NCBI GenBank assembly: GCA_026125285.1 | Contig: JAHCLO010000036.1 | Coordinates: 1 to 64,000, forward strand | Reading direction: 5' to 3' | Length of the DNA: 64,000 bases | From: Verrucomicrobiia bacterium | GTDB taxonomy: Bacteria; Verrucomicrobiota; Verrucomicrobiia; Limisphaerales; JADLHS01 | Shown: piece by piece, positions 17,725-26,439 of the stretch | Numbering within the stretch: position 1 is the stretch's first letter | Layout of the letters: the number at the start of each line of letters is the position of its first letter | Notes under the pieces: model-generated | Database searches by the model: none | What the model was told of the DNA's origin: nothing | Seen by the model: only the letters and a program-made list of their open reading frames with translations | Program-made: the position numbers and the translations under genes

Positions 17725-17936
17725 CTGTTTCAAGCCAAGCCGAATCCAGAAATGGTTCCCAGCAAGGCGGACTTGGTCAATGCCGCAACGCCGAAGCCTG
17801 GACCTGTGAAGTCGCGCCCTTTGACTTGGATCGTCTGATTGTGCATTGCGGCAAAGCAGTAATGAGGACGGTGCTCCACGTCAACCACGAACGACACCAG
17901 GAACGCACGAATTCAAAGTGCGGGAGGTCGTATCTC

Positions 17937-19649
17937 CTATTCTCCGAGCGCCTCAATCAACGGCCGCGGGGCAGGCTGCCAGCCCGCAGCCGTCCAGAAC
18001 TCCGCACGCCCTTGCGGATTCAAGCGCGCGGGAACGCCGACGGCGCGCAGCGCCGCCACGTAAACCCGCTCGAAACCCTTTGCGTTCGTAATCTGCCGCC
18101 GCCACACGGTTTCGACTTCCACCGGGAGATTCTCTCCTCCAGTAATGCTCACCCGCTCGCGCAGATGACGGACGACGATGCCCGCCGCGCCGGTCAAATC
18201 CGTTTCCCTGCGGATGCGCGGATACAGGCTTTCCCACAACGGGCGACGCCAGTTCAGTTCCTCGCCTCCCTCCGAACTGACCCATGGTGACAAGACGAAC
18301 TTGCGGTAAAGGTCATCTTCCAGTTCCCAGTTAACGAGCCGGCGATTGTAACCGGCCAGTTCAACGTGGGTCAGGAGGCTCTGCAACCGTTTGCCCGACC
18401 ACGGTGCTTCGGCCACGAGGAAGTCGAAATCCGCTCGCTGGCTTGGCCGGATGAGATAGTCGCGGGCAAGGGTCAGCGTCCGGTCCCTGATCGTGAGCCG
18501 GGGCGGAATGAGATGCAGCGCCGTCCAGGCGATGGCCACAACCGCCAGCAAGATCGCGACACACCACAGGCCGATTCGAAGTCGCGTGGGCTCGCCAGCG
18601 AACCTCGTCTTCCGCTCCGTCGTTGCCGCTGGTTCTTCTCCGCTGGACGCGGCGGAAGCGGCAAGCGGGACGCCAGTGCCGTTCCCGGTTCGATGGCGGT
18701 GGTTTGTCCCGAAAAACCACAACCCCGACCAGAACAACGCCGGCAGCCAGTAAAACAAGAACGGCTTGGCGCCGGCTTGCCACGCCGCGACGGAGCGATA
18801 TTCAGAAAGCGCCTGGGTGCCCCGTAGCTCCGTGAGACAATGTTCACCAATGGCCCGAAAGATGATTCCACGATCCGCCATGGGCGTGTGCGACTGGCCT
18901 GGAAGAACGGTCATGTTCACCGACACGCCGTTGGTCCGCAGGCACGCCGCCGTGCGTTCGGCATCCGCAAGCGGGAAGACATTGTCCTGATCGCCGTGGA
19001 GGATGAGCACGCGGGGAATCTTCCCGGAGGCTGAATCGCGGAAGCCAGTAGCAGGTTCGCCCGGCCCGGACAAAGCAGGCAGGGCTGAGGATGGACGATG
19101 GAAGGATTCAAGTTCCGGCACCCAACCGCCGGCCAGGCGCACCAACACCTCCGGCCGCCACTCCGTCTGCTCCAGCAGAAAGCTCAACTGCCGTTGGGCG
19201 CCCAGGCTGAAACCCACCCACGCCATTACATTTGTCTCGGCCCACTTTTGCCGTGTCACGTACTGATGCAGGGCGATGAACTGAGCGTCAAAGGCAGCCA
19301 TGTTGGTCTGGTCGTACTCCAACCCCACCACGGCCAGTCCCAGTTCCGCCATCTGTCGCAGTTCATTCCCGCTGCGGCGCAAGCTCCCGCCGGCACCATG
19401 CAAATACAGGACAACTGGCAACGGTTTCGCGGCGTTCTTGGGCAGCACCGCGACCCCTCGCGTCTGCCCGTGCTCAGGCGTTTTCACCATGAACCAAATC
19501 CGGTCGAACGGATCCCGCGCCTTGGCCCAGGCGAGTGAACCTCCGAAACCCAGCGCCGCCAACAGCACCAATGCCCAGACCGGATGCGAGACGAGCGAGC
19601 GCAACCACGACCAGCCAACCGCCGCAATTGTCCTGGGGTGGACCGTCAT
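17937..19649 (-). CDS. alpha/beta-hydrolase fused to degenerate transglutaminase-like domain
   Basis: 570 aa. An N-terminal TM is followed by an alpha/beta-hydrolase (about 55-290) with oxyanion HGAGGS, nucleophile Ser148 in GFSLG, acid in HGDQDN and His in GQSHTPM. Two further TMs follow (FYWLPALFWSGLWFFG and GLWCVAILLAVVAIAWTAL). The C-terminus (about 470-560) has the transglutaminase-like order ...YVAALRAVGVPARLN...GRAEFW, but the position of the catalytic Cys is Phe in AKGFERV and the His is missing, so this part is probably inactive. Its ATG overlaps the stop of the MauE-like gene by 4 nt, tying it to the A1/S1/peptidase module upstream. Confidence 0.75.
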   Translation of the reverse strand: MTVHPRTIAAVGWSWLRSLVSHPVWALVLLAALGFGGSLAWAKARDPFDRIWFMVKTPEHGQTRGVAVLPKNAAKPLPVVLYLHGAGGSLRRSGNELRQMAELGLAVVGLEYDQTNMAAFDAQFIALHQYVTRQKWAETNVMAWVGFSLGAQRQLSFLLEQTEWRPEVLVRLAGGWVPELESFHRPSSALPALSGPGEPATGFRDSASGKIPRVLILHGDQDNVFPLADAERTAACLRTNGVSVNMTVLPGQSHTPMADRGIIFRAIGEHCLTELRGTQALSEYRSVAAWQAGAKPFLFYWLPALFWSGLWFFGTNHRHRTGNGTGVPLAASAASSGEEPAATTERKTRFAGEPTRLRIGLWCVAILLAVVAIAWTALHLIPPRLTIRDRTLTLARDYLIRPSQRADFDFLVAEAPWSGKRLQSLLTHVELAGYNRRLVNWELEDDLYRKFVLSPWVSSEGGEELNWRRPLWESLYPRIRRETDLTGAAGIVVRHLRERVSITGGENLPVEVETVWRRQITNAKGFERVYVAALRAVGVPARLNPQGRAEFWTAAGWQPAPRPLIEALGE

Positions 19650-20149
19650 GCGGCCTTGCGGTTCGGTTCACCAGCCGCCGTGGACGGCGGCGGTTCGGAG
19701 ACTGCCCGCCAGGAAACCAGGCAGCCGAGGAGCAAATAGCCGCTCGTTGCGATCAGCCAACCATCGGCCGTGCTGGCCGGAACGCCGAACGCATCAGCCA
19801 ACGGTCCCAGGTAACCCTTGAAACCATGGCTCAACCCCAAGGCGGACCCACCGATCCGGGCCGCGAGCAAACTGGTCGCCATCACGGAAACCAGCGCCAT
19901 CGGCAGCCTTGAGTTCTTGGCCAAGAGGCAAATCAGACCCACCGCCATCCCGATTCCGCCGACAAACCAGAAAAGTCGGGAGACGGGCACGCGGAGGATG
20001 GGGACATTGGTCGGCGACCAGTCGGCGGGACTCGTCGCATTGACGAGGAACAACGCCGTGGCCAGAAACAGCAGGATGGCTCCGGCGGAGTGGATGAATC
20101 CCCGCACCCATCTCTGCCTGGCATCATGGTTCAACACTCGAGTTGACAC
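19646..20149 (-). CDS. MauE/DoxX-type membrane protein without the Cys pair (MauE-2)
   Basis: 167 aa, GTG start 6 nt after the peptidase stop, with an AGGGA preceding it. Four TM segments are visible (SAGAILLFLATALFLV, VSRLFWFVGGIGMAVGLICLL, LVSVMATSLLAARIGGSALG, LIATSGYLLLGCLVSW). It is a paralogue of the protein at 33148-33663: the stretch GYLGPLADAFGVP aligns with CGCLGNLTDALHL. MauE-type proteins are thought to support disulfide formation in exported Cys-rich proteins. Here the two cysteines of the CGC motif are absent, so it may have a different or regulatory role. Confidence 0.65.
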   Translation of the reverse strand: MSTRVLNHDARQRWVRGFIHSAGAILLFLATALFLVNATSPADWSPTNVPILRVPVSRLFWFVGGIGMAVGLICLLAKNSRLPMALVSVMATSLLAARIGGSALGLSHGFKGYLGPLADAFGVPASTADGWLIATSGYLLLGCLVSWRAVSEPPPSTAAGEPNRKAA

Positions 20150-20155
20150 GGTCCC

Positions 20156-21919
20156 TCATGGCCTGCCCAGGAAGGCGGCCAATTGATGCAGCCTTTCCTT
20201 TTCAATGGAGAGCAGGCGGCAATTGTGGCCGACCCCCGGGCGGATGAAAAGGGTTACATTCACTCCCGCCCGCGCCGCCGCATCCCGAAAATCCTTGGCC
20301 GTGCGGTTGTTCTCCCCGGAGTATTTGTCCAACTCCCCGATGTCTATCAGAATTCTCGACGCCTTCAGCCGGGCCGGATCGGGCAGGGAATTCGGACTGT
20401 AATACATGGCGCCCCGCCACAATTCCGGCCTTCGCGCCAGAAGCTGATTGATCGGCACGGCCCCGACGCTGATGCCCAGCGCATACACCCGGTTCGTGTC
20501 AACGCTGACCTGATGGACGAGCGCCTCGTAAACTGAAAGCGCCTCATCCGCCCATTCGTTGACCGCGCTGTTACGCCGGTCAACAATCACGAAGTAGTAG
20601 CCGCAATTGGCAATCGTCTGGGCGTAGCGGTCCCAATTGTAGGCCTGTTCCAGCTTGCCCATGACGCCGAAGACCAGGGGCGCTGGTTGGCCCGGCTTAA
20701 CGTGTGACGGCGCCAACAAATAATAGGTCAGGCGTTTGCCTGACGCATTGGTCATGAAGTTTTGAATCGGCGGCTGGCTGGTGGCGAACTGAAACGGGCG
20801 CTCCTGGTTTGAAACAATCTGCTCCAGCGCGCCGGAATTGAGGTCCAACTTCCAGATGCCCGTCGGTTCGTTCGTCAAGGCACTGATGACGAAGAGTTGC
20901 TCCTGGCTCACCGCGAAACTCTTGATCTCGCTCCGCCACGGCAGGCTGACCGGAGGCTGCGACCTCTCCATCCTGACGACCGGTGTGTTGAGGCTGAAAT
21001 CGCTCTCATTGAGATAAGCGTAGCCGCGGCCACCGTTGAGCAGCCGCGCCTGCGTGGGATGCGCCCCCGGGCCGCCAATGCTTTCCTGGTTCGTGAGCGT
21101 ATTCCGGCCGCCCGGCGTCCCGGGGAACAACTCCGCCAGAAAGTCAGCCTCCTGGTCCCGGCCATGCACCAGGAACTGGCGGGCTTCCCGAGAATAGTGA
21201 TACTCCACCAATTCACTCTCACCGGCTTGCCAGACTTTGACGGGCGCCGAATCCCTCCCCGCGCTCCAAATCGCGTCACCTTGCTGCCAGAGCAAGGTAT
21301 CCGCGGAAAACGCCTGGAGCGATTCCACGGGCGGGTTCGTGGCGGCGGCGCTGCCCGCCGGCGCCGCGGAAGCCGTGAAGACTCGCGGTCCAGTCCATTG
21401 CCCGGCGGATTGAACGAACTCCAGCAGCCGTTCGCCATCCGTGCAAACCAGCGTCTGCGGCGACAGCCACGCGCCTGAGGTAACGGGCTTATCCGCCTCA
21501 TAAACCACTGTGCGCTTTCCCGATTCCACGTCGCAGATCACGATCCGCCTCTGCCGGCCCCGGCTGTAGGCAAAGTGTTGATCGTCCGGCGACCAACCGA
21601 AGGTGCGGAGTTGTTCATAAACCACGCCCTCGCGCCAGGTATCCGTCAGCAACACATCCAGCAACTTGCGTTTCCCGTGGGCCATCTCCCGCACGTAGAT
21701 GCCCCACGCATCATTCGTCCGGTATTGGATGAATACCAACTTGGTGCCGGCATGGTTGGGGAGCGGGCGGCCCGCGAAGACCAGGATCGAGCCCAACTCT
21801 TCAACCATTTGATGCACGTGACTTCGGCTCCCCCCAGTCACCAGGTGATGGCAGAGCAGCACCAAACCTGGTGTGACCACCGTCAGCAGGATTCCCGGCA
21901 ATTTCGAGCACAAACACAT
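20156..21919 (-). CDS. S9-like prolyl-oligopeptidase/esterase with TolB-like propeller
   Basis: 587 aa from the ATG at 21919, chosen because the second, truncated copy at 28070-28408 begins at the matching point. An N-terminal TM (LPGILLTVVTPGLVLLCHHL) is followed by a WD40/TolB-like propeller (about 50-370: WSPDDQHFAYSRGRQRRIVICD) and an alpha/beta-hydrolase domain (about 390-587). The nucleophile is Ser in LGISVGAVP, the acid is in DIGELDKYS and the His in GVGHNCRL. The protein is probably periplasmic and membrane-anchored. It sits between S1 and MauE-2 and could process exported peptides; no substrate is known. Confidence 0.78.
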   Translation of the reverse strand: MCLCSKLPGILLTVVTPGLVLLCHHLVTGGSRSHVHQMVEELGSILVFAGRPLPNHAGTKLVFIQYRTNDAWGIYVREMAHGKRKLLDVLLTDTWREGVVYEQLRTFGWSPDDQHFAYSRGRQRRIVICDVESGKRTVVYEADKPVTSGAWLSPQTLVCTDGERLLEFVQSAGQWTGPRVFTASAAPAGSAAATNPPVESLQAFSADTLLWQQGDAIWSAGRDSAPVKVWQAGESELVEYHYSREARQFLVHGRDQEADFLAELFPGTPGGRNTLTNQESIGGPGAHPTQARLLNGGRGYAYLNESDFSLNTPVVRMERSQPPVSLPWRSEIKSFAVSQEQLFVISALTNEPTGIWKLDLNSGALEQIVSNQERPFQFATSQPPIQNFMTNASGKRLTYYLLAPSHVKPGQPAPLVFGVMGKLEQAYNWDRYAQTIANCGYYFVIVDRRNSAVNEWADEALSVYEALVHQVSVDTNRVYALGISVGAVPINQLLARRPELWRGAMYYSPNSLPDPARLKASRILIDIGELDKYSGENNRTAKDFRDAAARAGVNVTLFIRPGVGHNCRLLSIEKERLHQLAAFLGRP

Positions 21920-22047
21920 CAAGACCACCAAGCGCGCGTTTCTCTGAAATGGACGATCGAGATCTTCCCAGCTTGAGACCGTCGCATTCCGCCCCCAATC
22001 AGTGGCAACTGCCGCCAACTGGAAATCGCGATCCGCTCATGCAAGAG

Positions 22048-22526
22048 CTAGCCAAGGGGACACTCCTCCACTCTATCCTCGGCCCAACTATAGTCGGTGC
22101 TTGAGCTTGTAGTTTCGGTGTCCCAGTCAATACAGCCGGCGTCACAAGTGGGCGTCCCTTCGGTTGGGGTGCAGTACGGTACGCCCACGTAGAAAGTCAC
22201 CGTTGGGTAAACCCGATGAGGTACACATCTGTAGCCTGTTTCCTCAAACCCAGAATAGCAGATTCTTTCGTGCGTAGGGGGGCAGGCGTGAACTGCAAGC
22301 CGCTCCTACAGATCCCGAAAGTCAACGTGCAATCATTCGTCCCTTGAATATCACAGACAATCGCAATGTTGTTGCTGCCGTCGCCAAGGCCAACATAAGG
22401 GTGGTAGGTAAGGTATCCGGGACAGAGTTCCGCATGAGCAGCCAATGGCATGGACATGAGAAGCAATCCCAGCCGGACGAGCACCTTGAGGTGTAAGCGA
22501 GCAGATATACTGGTTCTTTTGGTCAT
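22048..22526 (-). pseudogene. small secreted Cys-rich protein S1, frameshifted
   Basis: Start at the ATG at 22526 with a strong AAAGGAAC ribosome site. A signal peptide (LGLLLMSMPLAAHA) is followed by Cys-rich sequence (ELCPGYLTYH, IVCDIQG, DCTLTFGICRSG). The reading frame is lost at a run of six G on the plus strand (22276-22281); in the annotated frame it ends at 22197. One extra base in this run would join it to a second open frame with many Cys (HACPPTHERICYSG, YCTPTEGTPTCDAGCIDWD) ending in EECPLG at 22048. The repaired gene would have exactly 160 codons. It follows A1 by 44 nt. Confidence 0.65.
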
Positions 22527-22570
22527 ATTAGTTCCTTTCGAGCTATGTGGATTTTGTTTTTGCGTCAATT

Positions 22571-23722
22571 CTAGCTACTCGGCTTCTGGCGCAGTCCGCG
22601 CCAGCCCCCCCACGCCAGCGGGATGGAAAGCAATCCCAAGAGTGCAATTATCAACAATCTGCGGTTAGCGTGCTGTGTGCTTCTGTGCCTGAGTTCAATC
22701 CCGTGCTCGATTCGTCCCCGAAGGCGTGCGCGCTGATCTGGATTAAGCCAATGGGCGTTTGTCACCGGGTAGGCGCCGTACTGGTACTCACTGGTCTGGC
22801 CAAGACTTTGTACGGTCCCTCGAATCCGGTAGTCCACGACACTTGCCTCACCAGTGAACCGTGCGATTTGCGCCTTCTCGCGTGCGTGGTCCGCTACTTC
22901 ATCCACCCAGCCACGCACCAACACGCGCTCGAAAGGAACATCCCCGGCCCGGATCGGGGAGGAATAGACTGCGAAGACGAATCGCGCCGGCAAGGTATGC
23001 TTGGCGGTGTTGGTCAGGGAAAGAACCTGATAAATGGCATTGGTGAAACCCGAATCATAAGGCGGAGCAAGCTTCCTTACATCCATTTCCTCGGTCACAG
23101 GATTGTATGAACGATAGAATCCATCGTTGACAAAACTCACTCTCGCCGGCAGGTGCGGCGGTGCGGACAGAAGTTCCGCAAAGACTGCCATTGGGAATGG
23201 TTGCCGGCGGGTCTTGGGGTCTTCCGGACTCCATATTGGCAACATCACCTCTTCTGACAAAGTTCTGAAGAAACCGTGGGCCGCCAGCGCGAACCAGACG
23301 AATTGCGCACGAGTTCCGTCGTTCGGGGGGATTTCTCTTTCCTCGATCCGCGCGGGGAACATCAATGGCATTGCCGCTGGGGTATCCGGGGATTTTACCG
23401 GCAGAACGTGATGAACAATGTGCATCACGCCGTTCTCACAGGCATACTCGTAATAGTCGTCGGCCGATTTGAGGTCTTCAATCCTCACCTTGTAGTTATC
23501 ACCTATCGCCTCAACATAAAAATTCCAGCCATTGGTTTTGCCCGGGCCCGTAGCAGCCACTCGTGTTTCGACCCGGATGTGTCCCTTTGCGGAATACTCA
23601 TCCCCCCTAGCGGTGAGGCCGAAGCCCATCAGCGGCCCGCACGACATCACGACCATTATTCGACCCGTCCAGCACCGCAATGTCCATGCGTGACAAATCC
23701 TATGTTGCGGATGCGGGTTCAT
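22571..23722 (-). CDS. membrane-anchored A-family paralogue A1
   Basis: 383 aa. N-terminal export segment (MVVMSCGPLMGFGLTARG, residues about 23-40; an internal ATG at 23656 is an alternative start), then an extracytoplasmic region, then one C-terminal TM (RRLLIIALLGLLSIPLAWGGW) with a basic tail. Family features: YSAKGHIRVETR near the mature N-terminus, FVWFALAAHG in the middle (the WLA-type motif), and IYQVLSLTNTAKHTLPARF followed by SVVDYRI. No known family is recognised. It is followed by S1, the peptidase, MauE-2 and the hydrolase. Confidence 0.7.
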   Translation of the reverse strand: MNPHPQHRICHAWTLRCWTGRIMVVMSCGPLMGFGLTARGDEYSAKGHIRVETRVAATGPGKTNGWNFYVEAIGDNYKVRIEDLKSADDYYEYACENGVMHIVHHVLPVKSPDTPAAMPLMFPARIEEREIPPNDGTRAQFVWFALAAHGFFRTLSEEVMLPIWSPEDPKTRRQPFPMAVFAELLSAPPHLPARVSFVNDGFYRSYNPVTEEMDVRKLAPPYDSGFTNAIYQVLSLTNTAKHTLPARFVFAVYSSPIRAGDVPFERVLVRGWVDEVADHAREKAQIARFTGEASVVDYRIRGTVQSLGQTSEYQYGAYPVTNAHWLNPDQRARLRGRIEHGIELRHRSTQHANRRLLIIALLGLLSIPLAWGGWRGLRQKPSS

Positions 23723-23777
23723 TGAAAGAGTTGAGGCATTGAATCATCCGGGCATCTGCTCCATAAACTGAAAACTC

Positions 23778-23794
23778 ATACCATTTTTCGTCAA
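23778..23794 (-). repeat. short dispersed repeat, copy 1 (upstream of A1)
   Basis: On the minus strand this contains TTTGACGAAAAATGG, 56 nt upstream of the A1 start. The core TGACGAAAAATGG is shared with the copies near 28060, 29750, 35480 and 40810. Confidence 0.6.
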
Positions 23795-23848
23795 ACCTAC
23801 CAATGTTCGTCATATTGGGTCTCTAGCCCCACCTGAGACTTGGAAGGG

Positions 23849-23876
23849 TGAGGTGGACCCCATCTTCAAACCACTG
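23849..23876. repeat. IS terminal inverted repeat, orfB end
   Basis: Matches the reverse complement of 25283-25311 at about 20 of 28 positions, including an unbroken TGGACCCCA and ACCACTG. Confidence 0.8.
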
Positions 23877-24021
23877 ACCGCAGAAAATAAGGTGTGATTC
23901 CTTGGGTCTGCATCGTTGGTTTTTTGTTGTTGTCTGCTCTGCGCACAGAACCCTTTTGGAAAAGAGAAGGCGACGCCAGGCGCCGGCCTCCTCTCTCCCG
24001 TTTTCTTTAGGCACCGTCATC

Positions 24022-24909
24022 TTACCGCCGCAGGCGGTCTGATTTCAACTCCCACTTCGCCGGCCTGGCCCCATGCGATTCAGGGAAGCGATACACTTCC
24101 CGGGGCGTCGCGTAGCCCAGCGCCTGGTGCGGTCGTTCGTCGTTGTAATGGGCGAACCAGTGGAACATTCCGTTCTCCAACTCCAGTCCGTCCTCGTAGT
24201 CGCGCAGGTAGATGTCCTCATACTTGAGACTGCGCCACAGCCGTTCCACGAACACGTTGTCCAGGCCCCGGCCCCGGCCGTCCATGCTGACCAATGTGCC
24301 CCCTTCCTCCACCGCCTCAATGTACGCCAGTGAGGTGAACTGCGATCCTTGATCCGTGTTGCCGATCAACGGCGCTCGCGTGCCATTCTTGAGCGCCGCC
24401 TGCCAGGCCCACACGCAGAAGGCCGCCTCCAAGGTATTGCTCAAACGCCACGCCAGCACATACCGGCTCCACCAATCCATCACCGCCACCAGATACATGA
24501 ATCCGTGGCGCATCGGGAGGTAGGTGATGTCGGCGCACCACGCTTGATCCGGGCCCGTGATCTCCTTTCCACGCAGTAAATACGGGTAGATCTCGTGCCC
24601 CGGCTCCGGTCGGCTGGTGTTCCTTTGCGGGTAGATCGCCCGGATGCCCATCAGCGCCATCAGGCGTTGCACCCGCTTGCGATTGACCGCCCAGCCCTCA
24701 CGCCGCAACAGCGCCGCCAGCCGCCAACTCCCGAAGACCGGACGCTCCAGGTGCAGTTCGTCCAGCCGGCGCAGGAGGGCCAGGTTCTCCGCGCTTTCGG
24801 GCCGCGGCTCGTAGTAATACGCCCCCCGCGAGATGCCCAGCAACGCGCACTGCGCCCGCAGCGACAGTCCCGCCGGAAGGGCCTCCACCAGTTCCGCGCG
24901 CTCCTTCAC
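24022..24909 (-). CDS. IS3-family transposase OrfB (DDE integrase)
   Basis: 295 aa from a GTG at 24909 overlapping the orfA stop. An HTH_21-like N-terminus (LVEALPAGLSLRAQCALLGI) is followed by an rve integrase core with the DDE residues: Asp in WCADITYLP, Asp in NTDQGSQFTS, and Glu in VFVERLWRSLKYED. The C-terminal FAHYNDERPHQALGYATP is typical of the family. It is probably made as an OrfAB fusion through -1 slippage on the A8 run at 24928-24935. The gene appears intact. Confidence 0.93.
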   Translation of the reverse strand: MKERAELVEALPAGLSLRAQCALLGISRGAYYYEPRPESAENLALLRRLDELHLERPVFGSWRLAALLRREGWAVNRKRVQRLMALMGIRAIYPQRNTSRPEPGHEIYPYLLRGKEITGPDQAWCADITYLPMRHGFMYLVAVMDWWSRYVLAWRLSNTLEAAFCVWAWQAALKNGTRAPLIGNTDQGSQFTSLAYIEAVEEGGTLVSMDGRGRGLDNVFVERLWRSLKYEDIYLRDYEDGLELENGMFHWFAHYNDERPHQALGYATPREVYRFPESHGARPAKWELKSDRLRR

Positions 24910-25199
24910 AAGCCCAGTTGTCTGGACTTTTTTTTGAGCCAGTCCAACTCCATCGTCAACTGCCCCACCTTGCGCTCCAGCCGTTCGATCTCCTTCTCAC
25001 TCTCCTGGATTTGCACCGTCGGCCCCGTCTCGAACACCTCGGGCAGCCGCTGACTCACCTCGCCCTTCCACTGGCTGACCTGATTGGGATGCACCTGATA
25101 CTCCCGGGCAATCTGCGCCACCGTCTTGATCCCCTTCAACGCTTCCAGCCCCACCTTGGCCTTGAAGCCCGCTTCCAACCGTCGTCGTTTCGCTCTCAT
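24906..25199 (-). CDS. IS3-family transposase OrfA (HTH)
   Basis: 97 aa. A helix-turn-helix region (FKAKVGLEALKGIKTVAQIA, then EYQVHPNQVSQWKGE) is followed by a Leu-zipper-like segment (IQESEKEIERLERKVGQLTM). A purine-rich AAAGGACAG precedes the ATG. Near its end the codons run CTC AAA AAA AAG, an A8 slippery run that places ribosomes in the orfB frame after a -1 shift. Confidence 0.92.
   Translation of the reverse strand: MRAKRRRLEAGFKAKVGLEALKGIKTVAQIAREYQVHPNQVSQWKGEVSQRLPEVFETGPTVQIQESEKEIERLERKVGQLTMELDWLKKKSRQLGL
24928..24935 (-). promoter_or_regulatory. A8 slippery site for -1 frameshift (OrfA to OrfAB)
   Basis: Eight T on the plus strand are eight A in the mRNA. Reading the -1 frame after this site gives KVQTTGLVKERAEL, which enters the orfB frame without a stop. 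Confidence 0.75.
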
Positions 25200-25228
25200 T
25201 TTGTTGTCTGTCCTTTCCTTTCTTTTTA

Positions 25229-25251
25229 ACCGGCTCGTTCATCGAGCCGGT
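25229..25251. other. perfect hairpin upstream of IS orfA
   Basis: ACCGGCTCG / loop TTCAT / CGAGCCGGT, a 9-bp stem with a 5-nt loop inside the IS between the terminal repeat and orfA. Such hairpins can shield the transposase start from transcripts entering from outside. Confidence 0.6.
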
Positions 25252-25282
25252 CAGGAGCAGACACCAAAAAATCCACCCATAC

Positions 25283-25311
25283 CAGTGGTCTAAAAACTGG
25301 GGTCCATTTCA
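25283..25311. repeat. IS terminal inverted repeat, orfA end
   Basis: Reverse complement matches the 23849-23876 end; the outermost bases are TCA. Confidence 0.8.
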
Positions 25312-25349
25312 GGGCAAAGGCAACCGCTCGCTTGCCCGAGCCCAGTAAT

Positions 25350-26378
25350 TCACCCCTTTCTCGAAACGAATCTCTTCGCAACTGCTATCAAAGCGACCAC
25401 TGTCATGAACATGACCACGAGCAGGACAATTCTTGCGGTTCTGGTTGCAGTCTTGACTTTGACTAACTCCGGAGCCGTTCTGGTCAACTTTCGCTGGTCC
25501 GAATCCCAAACCACAGCAGCCGCGTTTTCGTCGAGCTTGAACACCGAATCTGCTATCTGGTCTGGAATGTGTGCCGATACTAAAGTCACCGTTCCTGTTG
25601 AAAGCACCGTCGGGGGAGAAGTCGGAGGATAGGAACACATCGTCCATTCTACCCTGCTTGGAAACTGATATGCCCCCAGGTTAGTGTACTCGAGGAACCG
25701 ATGAACGACTTCATACTTACTTCCAGGAGCAATGAACTTAATGGTCCTTGGCGTGAACGAACCGCCATCCTCGTCCATGGCAATTGTCCATGTCGTCGGC
25801 TGCTTCCCAAGTGGGAGACCTGACATCTGGAACTCGAGCAAGCCATCCGCTTTTTGCCCTCTTGCGAGAGTCACTCCATTCGCAAATCCCTCGGAAGTGA
25901 GATCTGTGAAACGCAGCACGCATTTTCTACAGTCATCGGAAAGCTTTGTTAAAAACATGAACGGCGCAATGATCGGGTTATGAGGGGTCTCACTATTAGA
26001 GCCCGGCTCTTTTCGACCGCTCGTTACCATGGAGCCGTTGGATGAGTATTCGGCATACGACTTGCCGTCAAAGGCCGCTTCCGTTAGCTGCGTTATGTTT
26101 GTACTCGTTCCTGATATTAGCTTGCACGTTGCGCGAAACTTGGGTCCCGCGGCTATAAAGGAATAGTGCATCGTGCGGGAAAAGTCTTGAAGGTTTACCG
26201 CCTTCAAATCCAACTCCTTTATCCATAGAGTGTCACGCCAATGGACTTCCACATTCGAAAGGGATTTCGCGTTTCTCAGCGAGCTTTCAAACCTCGCTTG
26301 TGCATCTTGATCCGCCGGACTCGCCAGTGGCAGGCAAGCGAAGGCAGCCAAGACCAACGGAATCAGTTGTTCTCTCAT
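25350..26378 (-). CDS. membrane-anchored A-family paralogue A2
   Basis: 342 aa from the ATG at 26378, which gives a clean signal peptide (LIPLVLAAFACLPLASPADQ). The extracytoplasmic part contains PIIAPFMFLTKLSDD in the middle and the family block YEVVHRFLEYTNLGAYQFP followed by SRVEWT. The C-terminus is a single TM (TARIVLLVVMFMTVVALIAV) with a basic tail. An IS3 element lies just downstream, so any S-type gene that once followed it may have been displaced. Function unknown. Confidence 0.7.
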   Translation of the reverse strand: MREQLIPLVLAAFACLPLASPADQDAQARFESSLRNAKSLSNVEVHWRDTLWIKELDLKAVNLQDFSRTMHYSFIAAGPKFRATCKLISGTSTNITQLTEAAFDGKSYAEYSSNGSMVTSGRKEPGSNSETPHNPIIAPFMFLTKLSDDCRKCVLRFTDLTSEGFANGVTLARGQKADGLLEFQMSGLPLGKQPTTWTIAMDEDGGSFTPRTIKFIAPGSKYEVVHRFLEYTNLGAYQFPSRVEWTMCSYPPTSPPTVLSTGTVTLVSAHIPDQIADSVFKLDENAAAVVWDSDQRKLTRTAPELVKVKTATRTARIVLLVVMFMTVVALIAVAKRFVSRKG

Positions 26379-26439
26379 GGATGGGCGGAGGCAAAGCAGC
26401 CAGATGCATTTCGCTCCAGCTGCCCAAGTTGAAGAGGTG

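Larger units (their letters stand above)
23849..25311 (-). mobile_element. complete IS3-family insertion sequence (1463 bp)
   Basis: The element starts TGA and ends TCA, as IS3 members do. Imperfect terminal inverted repeats of about 28 bp are readable: the left end has GGTGGACCCCATCTTCAAAC and the right end, reverse-complemented, has AATGGACCCCAGTTTTTAGA, both followed by CACTG. GGG flanks both ends (23846-23848 and 25312-25314), a possible 3-bp target duplication. It carries orfA and orfB on the minus strand with an A8 frameshift signal. It sits 38 bp downstream of the A2 stop, between the A2 and A1 modules. Confidence 0.88.

Noticed and set aside
25229-25251. Rho-independent terminator for A2
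   Set aside because: The stem is perfect but lies upstream of the IS orfA inside the element and is not followed by a T-run on either strand.
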